Below are positions 44,070 to 52,318 of a stretch of 64,000 nucleotides of DNA, one piece after another. The notes below the pieces were generated by a model. That model was not told the DNA's origin. It searched no databases and was given only the letters and a program-made list of their open reading frames with translations. The stretch comes from Geitlerinema sp. S16 (GTDB taxonomy: Bacteria > Cyanobacteriota > Cyanobacteriia > Cyanobacteriales > Geitlerinemataceae), in the NCBI GenBank assembly GCA_011390275.1, contig JAABST010000001.1:62001-126000 (forward strand), in the 5' to 3' direction. Position 1 is the stretch's first letter, and each line of letters begins with the position of its first letter. A program made the translations under genes and the position numbers.

Positions 44070-45536
44070 CTAGCGGAGGAAGAGGCGGCGCAGGAGGAGC
44101 AGGGGGAGGGTGCGGCGAAACTGACGCCAGAGTTGACGCAGCCAAGCGATGAAAGCGTTAGATTTTTTCCGCTCCAATTCCGCTAAGCTTTGATCGCAGA
44201 TTTCGACGAAGTGTTGCTGTTGTAGTGCTTGAAAAAGTTGGCGGGCAGCTTGGTAATGCTCGCGAGCACTGTCAATTTTGCCCAACTGTTCGTAAGCGTT
44301 ACCCAAATTATTCAGCGAGATGGCCTCGCCCTGCCGGTCGCCAATTTCTTGCGCGATTTTGTTACGCTGCTGGTGTAGCCCAATTGCTCGCTCAAATTTT
44401 CTCAAGCTGCCGTAGGCGAGTCCCAAATTTCCTAGAGAGGTCGCCTCGCCCTGTCGATCACTGATTTCTCGCTTGATTTTCAGTGACTGCTGGTGTAGCT
44501 CGATTGCTCGCTCAAATTTTCCCAAGCTGTAGTAGGCGAGTCCCAAATTTCCTAGAGAGTTTGCCTCGCCCCTCCGGTCGCCGATTTCTCGCATAATTTT
44601 GTGGCATTTCTGGTGCAGGTCGATTGCTCGCTCAAATTTTCCCAAGCTGTAGTAGGCGAGTCCCAAATTTCCTAGAGAGTTTGCCTCGCCCCTCCGGTCG
44701 CCGATTTCTCGCATAATTTTGTGGCATTTCTGGTGCAGGTCGATTGCTCGCTCAAATTTTCCCAAGCTGTAGTGGGCGAGTCCCAAATTTCCTAGAGAGG
44801 TCGCCTCACCCCTCCGGTCATCGATTTCTCGCATAATTTTGTGGCATTTCTGGTACGGCTTGATCGCTTCTTGTGTCTGACCTAGATCCCGATACGCATT
44901 GCCGATCGAGTTCAACATCGCCCCGTAACCCTGATCGCTTTTGTCTTGCCACGCATCAAGAATTTCCCCATACACCCGAATCAGCGTTTGTCGATAGCCC
45001 CGCAGATCTAGCCAGGTTTCCAGACAGTTTTCACTACACTGACCGTCCCGCACCGTATAAAATGCCCGCCGTAACGCCCCCACCTGGACGTAGTGAAACA
45101 CCAGTTCCACATAATCCGCGATATCCCCCTCCACCTTCCACGCCTCACGCGGCAACTTCCGCCCCTCAAACACCGCGATCGCCCGATCGTGCGCCGCCTC
45201 CAGCCCCAACCCAGCCACATACCGCGCCACCAGCGGTTCCACCCGATAGCGCCCATCCTCCAACCGCCGCAACAGCGATCGATCGCCCAGCGCCACCAGC
45301 GCCAACCGTGCCTCATCCAACGTCACCCCATCCAACATCCCCGCCGCCAGCTCCCGATTGATCGGCACACGATACACACACAGCCGCCCCAAAAACCCTT
45401 GCTGCTCCGGCGATAGCTGCTGCCAATGCCGCTCCAACAACCACGCCAACGACGCCGCGATGATCCCCCGTGGGCTTCGCCGCGATCGCCTCAAACTCCA
45501 ATAACTCCCGCCCCTCCGATCGCGCCAAATCCCCAC
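44070..45536 (-). CDS. C-terminal part of a frameshifted NB-ARC/TPR protein (winged-helix and TPR array)
   Basis: The reading frame from about 45470 to 44070 continues the NB-ARC gene upstream after a one-base frameshift. It holds the winged-helix-like region after the ATPase (LLERHWQQLSPEQQGFLGRL, RSLLRRLEDGRYRVEPLVAR), a helical spacer and six tetratricopeptide repeats of 40 residues (GEANSLGNLGLAYYSLGKFE type) that would act as the sensor. Two of the repeats are perfect 120-bp DNA copies. The first 25 codons (from 45536) are shadow sequence, not part of the ancestral protein. The tail is arginine/leucine rich. Confidence 0.75.
   Translation of the reverse strand: MGIWRDRRGGSYWSLRRSRRSPRGIIAASLAWLLERHWQQLSPEQQGFLGRLCVYRVPINRELAAGMLDGVTLDEARLALVALGDRSLLRRLEDGRYRVEPLVARYVAGLGLEAAHDRAIAVFEGRKLPREAWKVEGDIADYVELVFHYVQVGALRRAFYTVRDGQCSENCLETWLDLRGYRQTLIRVYGEILDAWQDKSDQGYGAMLNSIGNAYRDLGQTQEAIKPYQKCHKIMREIDDRRGEATSLGNLGLAHYSLGKFERAIDLHQKCHKIMREIGDRRGEANSLGNLGLAYYSLGKFERAIDLHQKCHKIMREIGDRRGEANSLGNLGLAYYSLGKFERAIELHQQSLKIKREISDRQGEATSLGNLGLAYGSLRKFERAIGLHQQRNKIAQEIGDRQGEAISLNNLGNAYEQLGKIDSAREHYQAARQLFQALQQQHFVEICDQSLAELERKKSNAFIAWLRQLWRQFRRTLPLLLLRRLFLR
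44521..44760. repeat. Perfect 120-bp tandem duplication within the TPR array
   Basis: 44521-44640 and 44641-44760 are identical base for base. Flanking 120-bp units (44401-44520; 44761-44880) are similar but diverged. Each unit codes for one 40-residue TPR. The identity indicates very recent duplication or gene conversion. Confidence 0.95.
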
Positions 45537-46335
45537 CGCAAACCAACACCAAATAACTCGCCGCCAACCGCAACGTCAGCGGATGCCCACTCACCAGATC
45601 CGACAGCCGCTCCAACTCCGCCGCCGACCCACGCACCCCCGCCGCCGCCAAAAACTCCGCACCCGCCACCGCCTCAAACCCGCCCAGCGACTCCCACCGC
45701 GCCACACTCGCCTCCCGCCACAGCCGTGGCCGCACCTGACTCGTCACCAACAGCGCACTCGCCGCCGCCACCCGCGACCAATTCGCCCAAAATTCCCCCA
45801 GCGCCCGATCGCGCCACTCCCCCGCCTCCGTCAGCGCCGTCTCCAGATTGTCCAACACCACGAGACAGCCCCGCTCTGCCCCGACCCGCAGCGCCGCATT
45901 GCACCGCTGCTGTGTTTCCAGCCCCGCCAAATCCCGCGCCGCCTTGCCCCCCAGCTCGATCAGCATGGCATCCGCGATCGCATCCACCGTCGGCGCACTG
46001 CTGAAATCCAGCCATAGCGATCGCTCAAACCCGATCGCCTGCGCCTCTGCGTACAGCGCCGCCGCGATCGTCGTTTTGCCCACGCCGCTAATGCCGCTGA
46101 TACCGACGATCGCACCCGATCGTAGACACTCGCGAACCTCTAACGTTTTGGCTCGCGGTTGCTGGTGCGGTGCGGGCTGTGGCGGCAGAGTTAGCAGCAC
46201 CGTCGCGCCCGTCGGCGGTTGGGGCGGCTTTTCAATCAAGTTTAGATCGCCGCCAACACTGCCGATGCTGCCGATCGCCTTGATCGAGCTATCGCCTACC
46301 CCGTCGAAATTCTGCTCGGTCTGGCGATCGGTCAT
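45313..46335 (-). CDS. N-terminal part of a frameshifted NLR-like STAND NTPase (signalling motif plus NB-ARC)
   Basis: An NB-ARC ATPase of the NLR-like STAND class. Residues 15-33 form a short hydrophobic/glycine motif (DSSIKAIGSIGSVGGDLNL) that matches the C-terminus of the small protein at 47032-47445. Walker A is GISGVGKTTIAAAL (about 81), Walker B is CLVVLDNLETAL (about 157), the sensor is ALLVTSQVRPRLW, and SGHPLTLRLAASYL is the GxP element. The frame leaves the family at about 45465 in a run of five Gs (minus strand); removing one G joins it to the TPR part, giving about 755 residues. The codons after the shift to 45313 are out of frame. Confidence 0.75.
   Translation of the reverse strand: MTDRQTEQNFDGVGDSSIKAIGSIGSVGGDLNLIEKPPQPPTGATVLLTLPPQPAPHQQPRAKTLEVRECLRSGAIVGISGISGVGKTTIAAALYAEAQAIGFERSLWLDFSSAPTVDAIADAMLIELGGKAARDLAGLETQQRCNAALRVGAERGCLVVLDNLETALTEAGEWRDRALGEFWANWSRVAAASALLVTSQVRPRLWREASVARWESLGGFEAVAGAEFLAAAGVRGSAAELERLSDLVSGHPLTLRLAASYLVLVCGGDLARSEGRELLEFEAIAAKPTGDHRGVVGVVVGAALAAAIAGAARVFGAAVCVSCADQSGAGGGDVGWGDVG
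45465..45469 (-). other. Frameshift site in a G5 homopolymer
   Basis: On the minus strand CCCACGGGGGATC carries five Gs. With four, the NB-ARC frame (AIAAKPTG) would continue as IIAASLAWLLERHWQQLSP, the expected winged-helix entry. The cause may be mutation, phase variation by slippage, or a sequencing error. Confidence 0.7.
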
Positions 46336-46403
46336 AGTCAGCGTCGAGCCTGACGACTCGCAAGATTAGCGTGGTTTGATTGTAGTCAATTACAAACGGT
46401 CGA

Positions 46404-46778
46404 TTACTGACGATCGCCCAACGGCAGAACCCGCACACGCGAGCGATTCCGGTCGATCGTAACCAGCGCACCCGCCGCCAGCACATCCGAAAATTGCGCG
46501 ATTGCAGCCAGCACCATCGGCGCGATCGTCGCTGGTAACAAATCCGATGTCCGCACCTGTAAAACACTGGGCGAGTTGCGGCCAGTTGCGGCCAGCAATG
46601 CCCCAAAGTCGAGATCGTTTGTAAACACCAGGTGATCGTGAGCGATCGCCCATGCCATCAACACTCGATCCTGTTCTCTCGGATCGCCAACCTGCGACCA
46701 ATGGACAGCATCATGTCCGCCCTGGCGCAACGCCTCAACCCAAAGCGGTGAGAGATTCATATCGATGAGAATTTTCAT
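46404..46778 (-). CDS. DUF5615 PIN-like protein (toxin-type)
   Basis: A 124-residue PIN-like protein of the DUF5615 type. It starts MKILIDMNLSPLWVEALRQG with the first acidic residue of the PIN site. It has the family's WSQVGDPREQDRVLMAWAIA and the acidic HLVFTNDLDFGALLAATG. The C-terminus has VLQVRTSDLLP. It overlaps the upstream DUF433 gene by four bases. DUF433-DUF5615 pairs are considered VapBC-like toxin-antitoxin systems. The ATG at 46778 is preferred to 46817 because it gives the family start. Confidence 0.85.
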   Translation of the reverse strand: MKILIDMNLSPLWVEALRQGGHDAVHWSQVGDPREQDRVLMAWAIAHDHLVFTNDLDFGALLAATGRNSPSVLQVRTSDLLPATIAPMVLAAIAQFSDVLAAGALVTIDRNRSRVRVLPLGDRQ

Positions 46779-47005
46779 GCAGAGACAAACGGCAATTCGA
46801 CCTCTTCCGATCGCCACGCTGCATAGGCTAGCGCTTGGTAAAGGTCATCGCGCTCTAGGTAAGGATAGGCCGCCAATATCTCCTCGATCGAGTGACCGAC
46901 CGCCATCAAGCCCACCAGCGTCCCCACCGTGACCCGCAACCCCCGAATGCAGGGTTTGCCACCCATCACGAATGGATCAAATGTAATTCTCTCTAATTCC
47001 GGCAT
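46775..47005 (-). CDS. DUF433 family antitoxin
   Basis: A 76-residue protein of the DUF433 family: RITFDPFVMGGKPCIRGLRV and TVGTLVGLMAVGHSIEEILA, then YPYLERDDLYQALAYAAWRS. The fold is a helix-turn-helix DNA-binding module. It acts as the partner of the DUF5615 PIN-like protein encoded immediately downstream (ATGA overlap). It begins only 26 bp behind the small helical protein gene, so the pair is embedded in the same transcript as the NLR-like gene. Confidence 0.88.
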   Translation of the reverse strand: MPELERITFDPFVMGGKPCIRGLRVTVGTLVGLMAVGHSIEEILAAYPYLERDDLYQALAYAAWRSEEVELPFVSA

Positions 47006-47031
47006 TGGTCATTCCTCCTGACCCTACGCGA

Positions 47032-47445
47032 CTACATATTGAAATCACCGTCGATTTTGTCGATCTTGCCGATCGTCTTAATCGTGCTTTTGCTCACATC
47101 CGAGATGTTAATCTGCGTATTGCTCTGATTGTCGCTATTGTCGATCGCCTGCTGAATCTGCACCGCCAAGCCCGACAATTCCGCCGCAAACGCCGGGTCA
47201 TCCTCCAGCTCGATCGCCAAAAAACGCTCCAGCCGCTTCAGATTTTCCGGCTGCGGTTCCCGCTCAACCTCAACCATCACCGCCACCGCCTTCGGTTGCT
47301 CACGCCCAAGCCGATCGCGAATCAGTTCCCAAAGCTTGCGCGACAACGCGAACACCCCCTCCGTCAAACTCTGGCCGCCCTTCTGCGCCGCCCCCGTCGC
47401 GAACAGTGTCGCCAACCCCAACGCCGTCATCGGTTCGATCGTCAT
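47032..47445 (-). CDS. Small helical protein with C-terminal amyloid-like signalling motif (Bell-like effector candidate)
   Basis: A 137-residue protein. The N-terminus is a hydrophobic helix region (MTALGLATLFATGAAQKGGQ ... VFALSRKLWELIRDRL). The middle has the pattern LERFLAIELEDDPAFAAELS. After a polar spacer the last 19 residues are KSTIKTIGKIDKIDGDFNM. That tail aligns without gaps with residues 15-33 of the NLR-like ATPase downstream (9 of 19 identical). Bacterial NLR-associated effectors with a helical 'Bell' cell-death domain and a C-terminal amyloid motif have exactly this design. The family placement is inferred from architecture and context. Confidence 0.65.
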   Translation of the reverse strand: MTIEPMTALGLATLFATGAAQKGGQSLTEGVFALSRKLWELIRDRLGREQPKAVAVMVEVEREPQPENLKRLERFLAIELEDDPAFAAELSGLAVQIQQAIDNSDNQSNTQINISDVSKSTIKTIGKIDKIDGDFNM

Positions 47446-47554
47446 GGGCTTATTCTCCTCATTCCATCGGATACAACACCCCTAGAATAACGACTCATCA
47501 TCCTGTTACGGACGATCGCGAGCATCGCAGTTCCTTCGATCAATACGGTCTCGC

Positions 47555-47604
47555 ATAAAAAATCCCCGCTGAGTGGCGATCGAACCTCAGCAGGGATTTT
47601 TTTA
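47555..47604. terminator. Bidirectional rho-independent terminator
   Basis: A near-perfect stem (AAAAAATCCCCGCTGAG with CTCAGCAGGGATTTTTTT) around a 12-base loop. A/T runs on both sides allow function in both directions. It probably ends the pmbA transcript that reads leftwards from 49009 and insulates the small effector gene. Confidence 0.8.
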
Positions 47605-47662
47605 TCGGAATGGCTCGTTAGAATTCAGAAGAATTCAGGCGCGATCAGCAAGCCCGTGAATT

Positions 47663-49009
47663 TTACTCGCAGGTCACCGACAGCTCATCCACCCAAATAC
47701 GCGGACAAACCCCGCCCATCGTCACCTCAGTTTCCGGCTCGACATAGACGATCGACTTCAGCACCGCGAGAATATCCCCCGCCACTGTCGCCGAATCCAC
47801 GCTGACCTTCTCACCCTGATTTACCAGCCAACCATCAAACGGCAGCGAAAACGACCCTTGCAGCGCATTAACCCCGGCGTGTAGCGCACTCAGATCGTCG
47901 ATCAGCAACACATTCTCCGCCGTATCCAGGCTAAAGGTTTCCTCCGGTTGCGACGCCGCAAACACATGATAAAAATCCGGGCTAACCGATACCTTCGCGC
48001 CCATGCTGGCATGACCCGTCGGCGATGCACCCAAACGTTTCGCCGTCCCTGCACTGTGCAAGAAACCCGTTAGCTTGCCCGCCTCGATTAGCGGCACACG
48101 GCGCGTCGGCGTCCCTTCCCCATCAAAATAATCCGGCGAAACATTGTCGGCGTGACGCGCATCGTTGAACACCGATAGCAGCGGCGACGCCACCTCAGTC
48201 CCTAGCGATTCCACCGTCGAAAGGCTGCGATTATCGAGGATGCTTTGGGCGTTGTACATGTTCGAGAATGCATTGAGCAGACTCAAAAATGCTTCGGGCG
48301 AAAAGACGACGCGGTATTTACCGCTGGGGATTTTTTGGTAATCCAGGTGCGAGATGGTTTTTTCGGTGGCCTCGGCGAGACATCCAGCGATATCGAGCTG
48401 ACCGAGACCGGTGTTAACCTTGAAGGCTCCGGCGCTACGGGGCTTTTTGCCCTCCTGTTCGGTTTTGGTGTAGAGATAGACCGAGCAGGTGGAACCCACA
48501 TCGCGGCGACTGGCTCCGTCACTGTTGATGTAGAACCGATCGAAGTCGCGCTGGGCAAGGCCGTTGTAGGGAACGCTGGCGATCGCTTCGTGAGCCTCAA
48601 GCAATTTTTTCTCAGCGTCGATCAGGGTGTCGATGAGTTCCGCGACGGGGGTTTGGGGTTGGCGGCGATCGGTGTCGAGTCCGTCGATCGGGGTGGTGGC
48701 TTCGGGGCTAAAGTCCGGGACATTTTCCGTCGCGCCAAAGTCGCTGGCTTCGTAGGCGGTTTGTAGGGCTAGCTTGAGGCCATCGAGATCGGTGTCCGTG
48801 GTGGACGTAATGCCAACTTGACCGGCGGGGTTCCAGACGCGGACGGTGACGCTCGATCGATTCGAGGCTTTGACCTGCTTCTGTTTGCCGCGATCGACCT
48901 GGACGCTGGTTTCATCCACACTGGAGCCGTAAATGTCGTATTTGGTAATACCAAGTTCGGCGGCGATATCGCGGAGTTGCTGGGTTAGGGTGGTGATTTC
49001 TGCGGGCAT
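47663..49009 (-). CDS. pmbA: TldE/PmbA-family metalloprotease subunit
   Basis: A 448-residue member of the TldD/PmbA family, the non-metal-binding partner (TldE) of the heterodimeric protease TldD-TldE that processes short peptides and modified peptides. There is no HExxxH site. Family landmarks are QVDRGKQKQVKASNRSSVTV, YNGLAQRDFDRFYINSDGAS, RVVFSPEAFLSLLNAFSNMY, PDYFDGEGTPTRRVPLIEAG and LLIDDLSALHAGVNALQGSF. The TldD partner is 1 kb upstream on the same strand at 50074-51537, with a Uma2 gene in between. Full length. Confidence 0.92.
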   Translation of the reverse strand: MPAEITTLTQQLRDIAAELGITKYDIYGSSVDETSVQVDRGKQKQVKASNRSSVTVRVWNPAGQVGITSTTDTDLDGLKLALQTAYEASDFGATENVPDFSPEATTPIDGLDTDRRQPQTPVAELIDTLIDAEKKLLEAHEAIASVPYNGLAQRDFDRFYINSDGASRRDVGSTCSVYLYTKTEQEGKKPRSAGAFKVNTGLGQLDIAGCLAEATEKTISHLDYQKIPSGKYRVVFSPEAFLSLLNAFSNMYNAQSILDNRSLSTVESLGTEVASPLLSVFNDARHADNVSPDYFDGEGTPTRRVPLIEAGKLTGFLHSAGTAKRLGASPTGHASMGAKVSVSPDFYHVFAASQPEETFSLDTAENVLLIDDLSALHAGVNALQGSFSLPFDGWLVNQGEKVSVDSATVAGDILAVLKSIVYVEPETEVTMGGVCPRIWVDELSVTCE

Positions 49010-49135
49010 AGCGAGAGACTTCGTTGATGTTCTGTTTCGGTCTATTTATTATGCTGGGTTCGATCGTGGAACGCCAGACCGCTTATAGAAAGCGGATTTC
49101 TGGATTATGTCGTGTGATTTCCCCTCTTTCCAAAT

Positions 49136-49711
49136 TCACCATACGATGCTGAGATCCAACTCAAAACCCCGCAAAACCGTTTCTCCATCGATGGTCGTCG
49201 GACGATCTCGACGTTCCGGCTCCTGTCCCTGGCGATAAATGTCCACGGTTCGGGCTTGGCGATCGATTAACCACCCCAAGTTGACCCCGGCGTCCTGATA
49301 TTCCGCCATCTTGTCCCGCAGATCGTTGATGTTGTCGCTCGGGGATTTGAGTTCGAGTACGAAGTCGGGGGCAATCGGGGGGAATTTTTCCCGATCGTCT
49401 TGGCTGAGAGCTTCCCAGCGATCGCGACGAATCCAGGAGAGATCGGGCGATCGGTTGCCGCCGTTGGGCAGTTTGAAGCAGGTGGAGGAATCGAAAACAT
49501 AGCCCAGTCTCGTGCGACGATTCCAAACCACAAAATCTGCTGATAGTTCAACGTTACGATTTCCAGTCTCGCCGCCAGTGGGGGACATGATGATTAATTC
49601 TCCTCGATGGTTGCGTTCAAATTTGATGTCGGGATGGTTGTCGCACAGTTGCGCGAACTGGTGATCGCTGAGTTGAACGAAGGGGTTAAGGTCGATGGTG
49701 TAGGTCAGCAT
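49136..49711 (-). CDS. Uma2 family (DUF820) putative nuclease
   Basis: A 191-residue PD-(D/E)XK-fold protein of the Uma2 family, greatly expanded in cyanobacteria. Active-site elements are SPDLSWIRRDRWE, APDFVLELKSPSDNINDLRD (ELK) and the GVNLGWLIDRQARTVDIY element. The N-terminus contains DIKFERNHRGELIIMSPTGG. Function is unproved; a DNA endonuclease is proposed from the fold. It is inserted between pmbA and tldD on the same strand. Confidence 0.88.
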   Translation of the reverse strand: MLTYTIDLNPFVQLSDHQFAQLCDNHPDIKFERNHRGELIIMSPTGGETGNRNVELSADFVVWNRRTRLGYVFDSSTCFKLPNGGNRSPDLSWIRRDRWEALSQDDREKFPPIAPDFVLELKSPSDNINDLRDKMAEYQDAGVNLGWLIDRQARTVDIYRQGQEPERRDRPTTIDGETVLRGFELDLSIVW

Positions 49712-50073
49712 CTTAAATCTTCAGCTAGGGAACGGCGATCGCTACTTTTGAAAACCAAGTGTGTTTCAATCATAGCGTTAGATTTAGCTTGAGTATGGCG
49801 GTGTTTCGCCGGGAAATTGACACGTCATGAAAGTCAAAAAAACATTTTTTGCCACCATCTTTCAGCGTCTTCAATACATTTAAAGAAATCCGTAAAGAAA
49901 CCTGGCTTCTCAAGCACTTTTCAAAGAAATTTACCTTTATGAAATAAAGCTAAGTAGCCCAAGTCAAACAATGGACTGATCGCGGTGCGTGAGACCTTTG
50001 AGGTTTCTAAAACCTCAAAGGTCTGAAACTTACCATTTATTTTCTTGGCCTACGTAGTCCAATCAAAATGGCA
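49712..50073. other. Intergenic region with a perfect hairpin
   Basis: 362 bp, AT-rich. At 49992-50024 AGACCTTTGAGGTTT and its complement enclose a four-base loop, a perfect 14-15 bp hairpin. Its ends (AGACCTTTG) resemble those of insertion-sequence-derived palindromes; it may also terminate tldD. A diverged GAAACC palindrome copy lies at 49896-49910. No gene is seen. Confidence 0.6.
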
Positions 50074-51537
50074 TTAACGACCACCGATCGCGATCGAATC
50101 AACCTTAATATGAGGCTGACCAACGGTGACGTACACCGAACCGCTGACCGAACCGCAGAACCCCGGCGCGAGGCTGAGATCATTCGACGACATCGAGATC
50201 TTTTGCATCACGTCCACCGCTTCGCCGATGAGCGTTGCACCCTTCAGCGGCTTGGTGATTTTGCCGTTTTCGATCAGATACGCTTCATCGACACCGAAGT
50301 TAAATTCACCCGTGGGGCCGACGCTGCCACCGCCCATTTTCTTGCAGTAAATGCCCTTGTCGATTGACTCAAACAACTGCTCATTGGTGAAGTTACCCGG
50401 TGCAATATAGGTATTCCGCATCCGCGACGCCGCCGCGTAGGTGTAACCCTGGCGGCGACCGCTGCCGGTGCGAGGTTCGCCGGTGCGCATCTCGCCCGCG
50501 CGATCGGAGATGAAGTTTTTCAGGATGCCATTTTCGATTAGCAATGTCCGCTGGGCGGGCATTCCTTCGTCATCCATGTCGATCGTGCCAAACTCGCGAT
50601 CGGTCATGCCCTCATCCCAAGCCGTCAGATTTTCGTGAGCGATTTTCTCACCTTTTTTATGTAAAAACGGTGTGGTTTCACGCTCGATTTGCGTTGTTTC
50701 TAACAGGTGGCCGCAGGCTTCGTGGAAAATTACACCACCGAAGGAATTCGCCATAATAATCGGGTACGTTCCCGATTCGACGTAATCGGCATAGAGCATT
50801 TGACCGGCAGACTCAGCCACATCAGCGGCGGTTTTCTCGTAGCTCCAGTCGCGCAGGAAGCCAGGATTGCTGCTATCGCCAATGCGTTGGGAAATCGACG
50901 ATCGATTTTCACCATCGGCGCAAAGCAGACTGTAGCCGACAGACTGAGTCAGGCGAATATCGCGAGCAAATGTACCATCGCTGGCGGCGACGAGGACTTC
51001 TTGCCAGTCGCGGAAGTAGGCGGCGCGGCGAGATTGCACGTGGTTGGCTTGGCGTTTGAGGCTGTCGTTTGCCCCGAGCAGCACGTCACTCATTTCGCGC
51101 ATCGAGCTGGTGTCGCCGAGCCAGATGTTTTTGTTGCGGCTGCTGCCGTAGTCGCGCAGGGGTTCGAGGTTAACTTCGGGAGCGAAGGAGGTGGCGCTGG
51201 GCAGGGTCAGTCCCAAGGTGGAGAGCGCTTTGTCCATCGCGGCTTTGAGACCGTTGAACGAGAGGTCATTGGTGCTGACGTAGCAGTCGGTTTCGCCACG
51301 GAAGACGCGGACGCCTGCGCCGGTGGAGAGGGCGGGTGAGAGGCTGGAGATGATGTCGTCTTCGGCGAGGGCGCTGATGTAGTTTTTTCGTTCGAGGAAG
51401 AATTCGATGAGGGTGGCTCCGGCGGCGCGTCCGAGTCCGAGGAGGGTGGAGAGGGGTTCGCGCCAGGTGTCGTCGAAGCGATCGCGGGTGGAGCGGTAGT
51501 CGCGGGTTTCGAGGTCTTGGGTGAGCAATGCAATCAT
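50074..51537 (-). CDS. tldD: TldD metalloprotease subunit
   Basis: A 487-residue catalytic subunit of the TldD-TldE protease. The zinc site is in [20 protein letters not shown] (HExxxH). Further family markers are [60 protein letters not shown] and [20 protein letters not shown] with a late cysteine/glycine-rich [20 protein letters not shown]. Full length. Together with pmbA (47663-49009) it forms the heterodimer, although the two genes are separated by a Uma2 gene and a long spacer. Confidence 0.94.
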   Translation of the reverse strand: MIALLTQDLETRDYRSTRDRFDDTWREPLSTLLGLGRAAGATLIEFFLERKNYISALAEDDIISSLSPALSTGAGVRVFRGETDCYVSTNDLSFNGLKAAMDKALSTLGLTLPSATSFAPEVNLEPLRDYGSSRNKNIWLGDTSSMREMSDVLLGANDSLKRQANHVQSRRAAYFRDWQEVLVAASDGTFARDIRLTQSVGYSLLCADGENRSSISQRIGDSSNPGFLRDWSYEKTAADVAESAGQMLYADYVESGTYPIIMANSFGGVIFHEACGHLLETTQIERETTPFLHKKGEKIAHENLTAWDEGMTDREFGTIDMDDEGMPAQRTLLIENGILKNFISDRAGEMRTGEPRTGSGRRQGYTYAAASRMRNTYIAPGNFTNEQLFESIDKGIYCKKMGGGSVGPTGEFNFGVDEAYLIENGKITKPLKGATLIGEAVDVMQKISMSSNDLSLAPGFCGSVSGSVYVTVGQPHIKVDSIAIGGR

Positions 51538-51685
51538 TGGCGGTGTCCTCGCGATCGTGCGAGCGTGGGGAGTTTGTTCAATCGTTAACGTATTTTAACA
51601 ATTTCGTGGGGGCGCGGGTTATTCATTCAAAACTTACAATTGAGTGACCTCGTTTTTTAGTCCGCTATTTGCATTGAGGTACGCC

Positions 51686-52318
51686 ATGACCCCTACGTCG
51701 ATCATTGAGATGCTGCGGTTAAATATTCCGGAGACGTTGAAGCTAGCGGTGACGCCGGAACAGTTTGCAGTGCTTGCTGCAAATAATCGAGAGTTGCGCT
51801 TGGAGCGTACATCCCAAGGAGAATTATCCATGAATCCACCAACGGGCTGGGAAACGGGCAAGTGTAACTGGAGTATTTCGGGTGAGTTATATCTCTGGTG
51901 GCGCAATGCGGGCGAGCCGGGAATGGCGTTTGATTCGTCTACGGGGTTTACCTTGCCGAATGGTGCGATTTTGTCGCCGGATGCGTCGTGGGTAAGTGCG
52001 GAGCGTTGGGAGAGCCTCACACCGGAGCAGCGGGGTACGTTTGCGGCGGTGTGTCCGGATTTTGTGGTGGAGTTACGATCGCGATCAGATGCGCTGAAGC
52101 CGTTGCGATCGAAGATGGTGGAGTATCGGGAGAATGGGGCACGGTTGGGATGGTTGATCGATCCGCTGGGGCGATCGGTGGAGGTGTTTCGATCGGATGG
52201 TGAGGTGGAGGTGTTGGCGAATCCGGCGGTGGTGTCGGGTGAGGATGTTTTGGTGGGGTTTACGTTGGATTTGGCGCGGGTTTGGGGTCGATATGGCGAA
52301 CCATCAAGCAAGAGTTAA
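51686..52318 (+). CDS. Uma2 family (DUF820) putative nuclease, second copy
   Basis: A 210-residue Uma2 protein. The ATG at 51686 has a GAGG Shine-Dalgarno, which is why it is preferred to an upstream GTG at 51644. Active-site blocks are LSPDASWVSAERWESLTPEQ and CPDFVVELRSRSDALKPLRS, in which the usual lysine of ELK is an arginine (ELRS), a change seen in part of the family. The ARLGWLIDPLGRSVEVFR strand follows. Its 3' end overlaps the GNAT gene start by 26 bp. Confidence 0.85.
   Translation: MTPTSIIEMLRLNIPETLKLAVTPEQFAVLAANNRELRLERTSQGELSMNPPTGWETGKCNWSISGELYLWWRNAGEPGMAFDSSTGFTLPNGAILSPDASWVSAERWESLTPEQRGTFAAVCPDFVVELRSRSDALKPLRSKMVEYRENGARLGWLIDPLGRSVEVFRSDGEVEVLANPAVVSGEDVLVGFTLDLARVWGRYGEPSSKS

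Noticed and set aside
45426..46017. Proline/arginine-rich plus-strand frames opposite the NB-ARC gene
   Set aside because: They are complementary shadows of a GC-rich coding region; the minus strand has clear Walker motifs.
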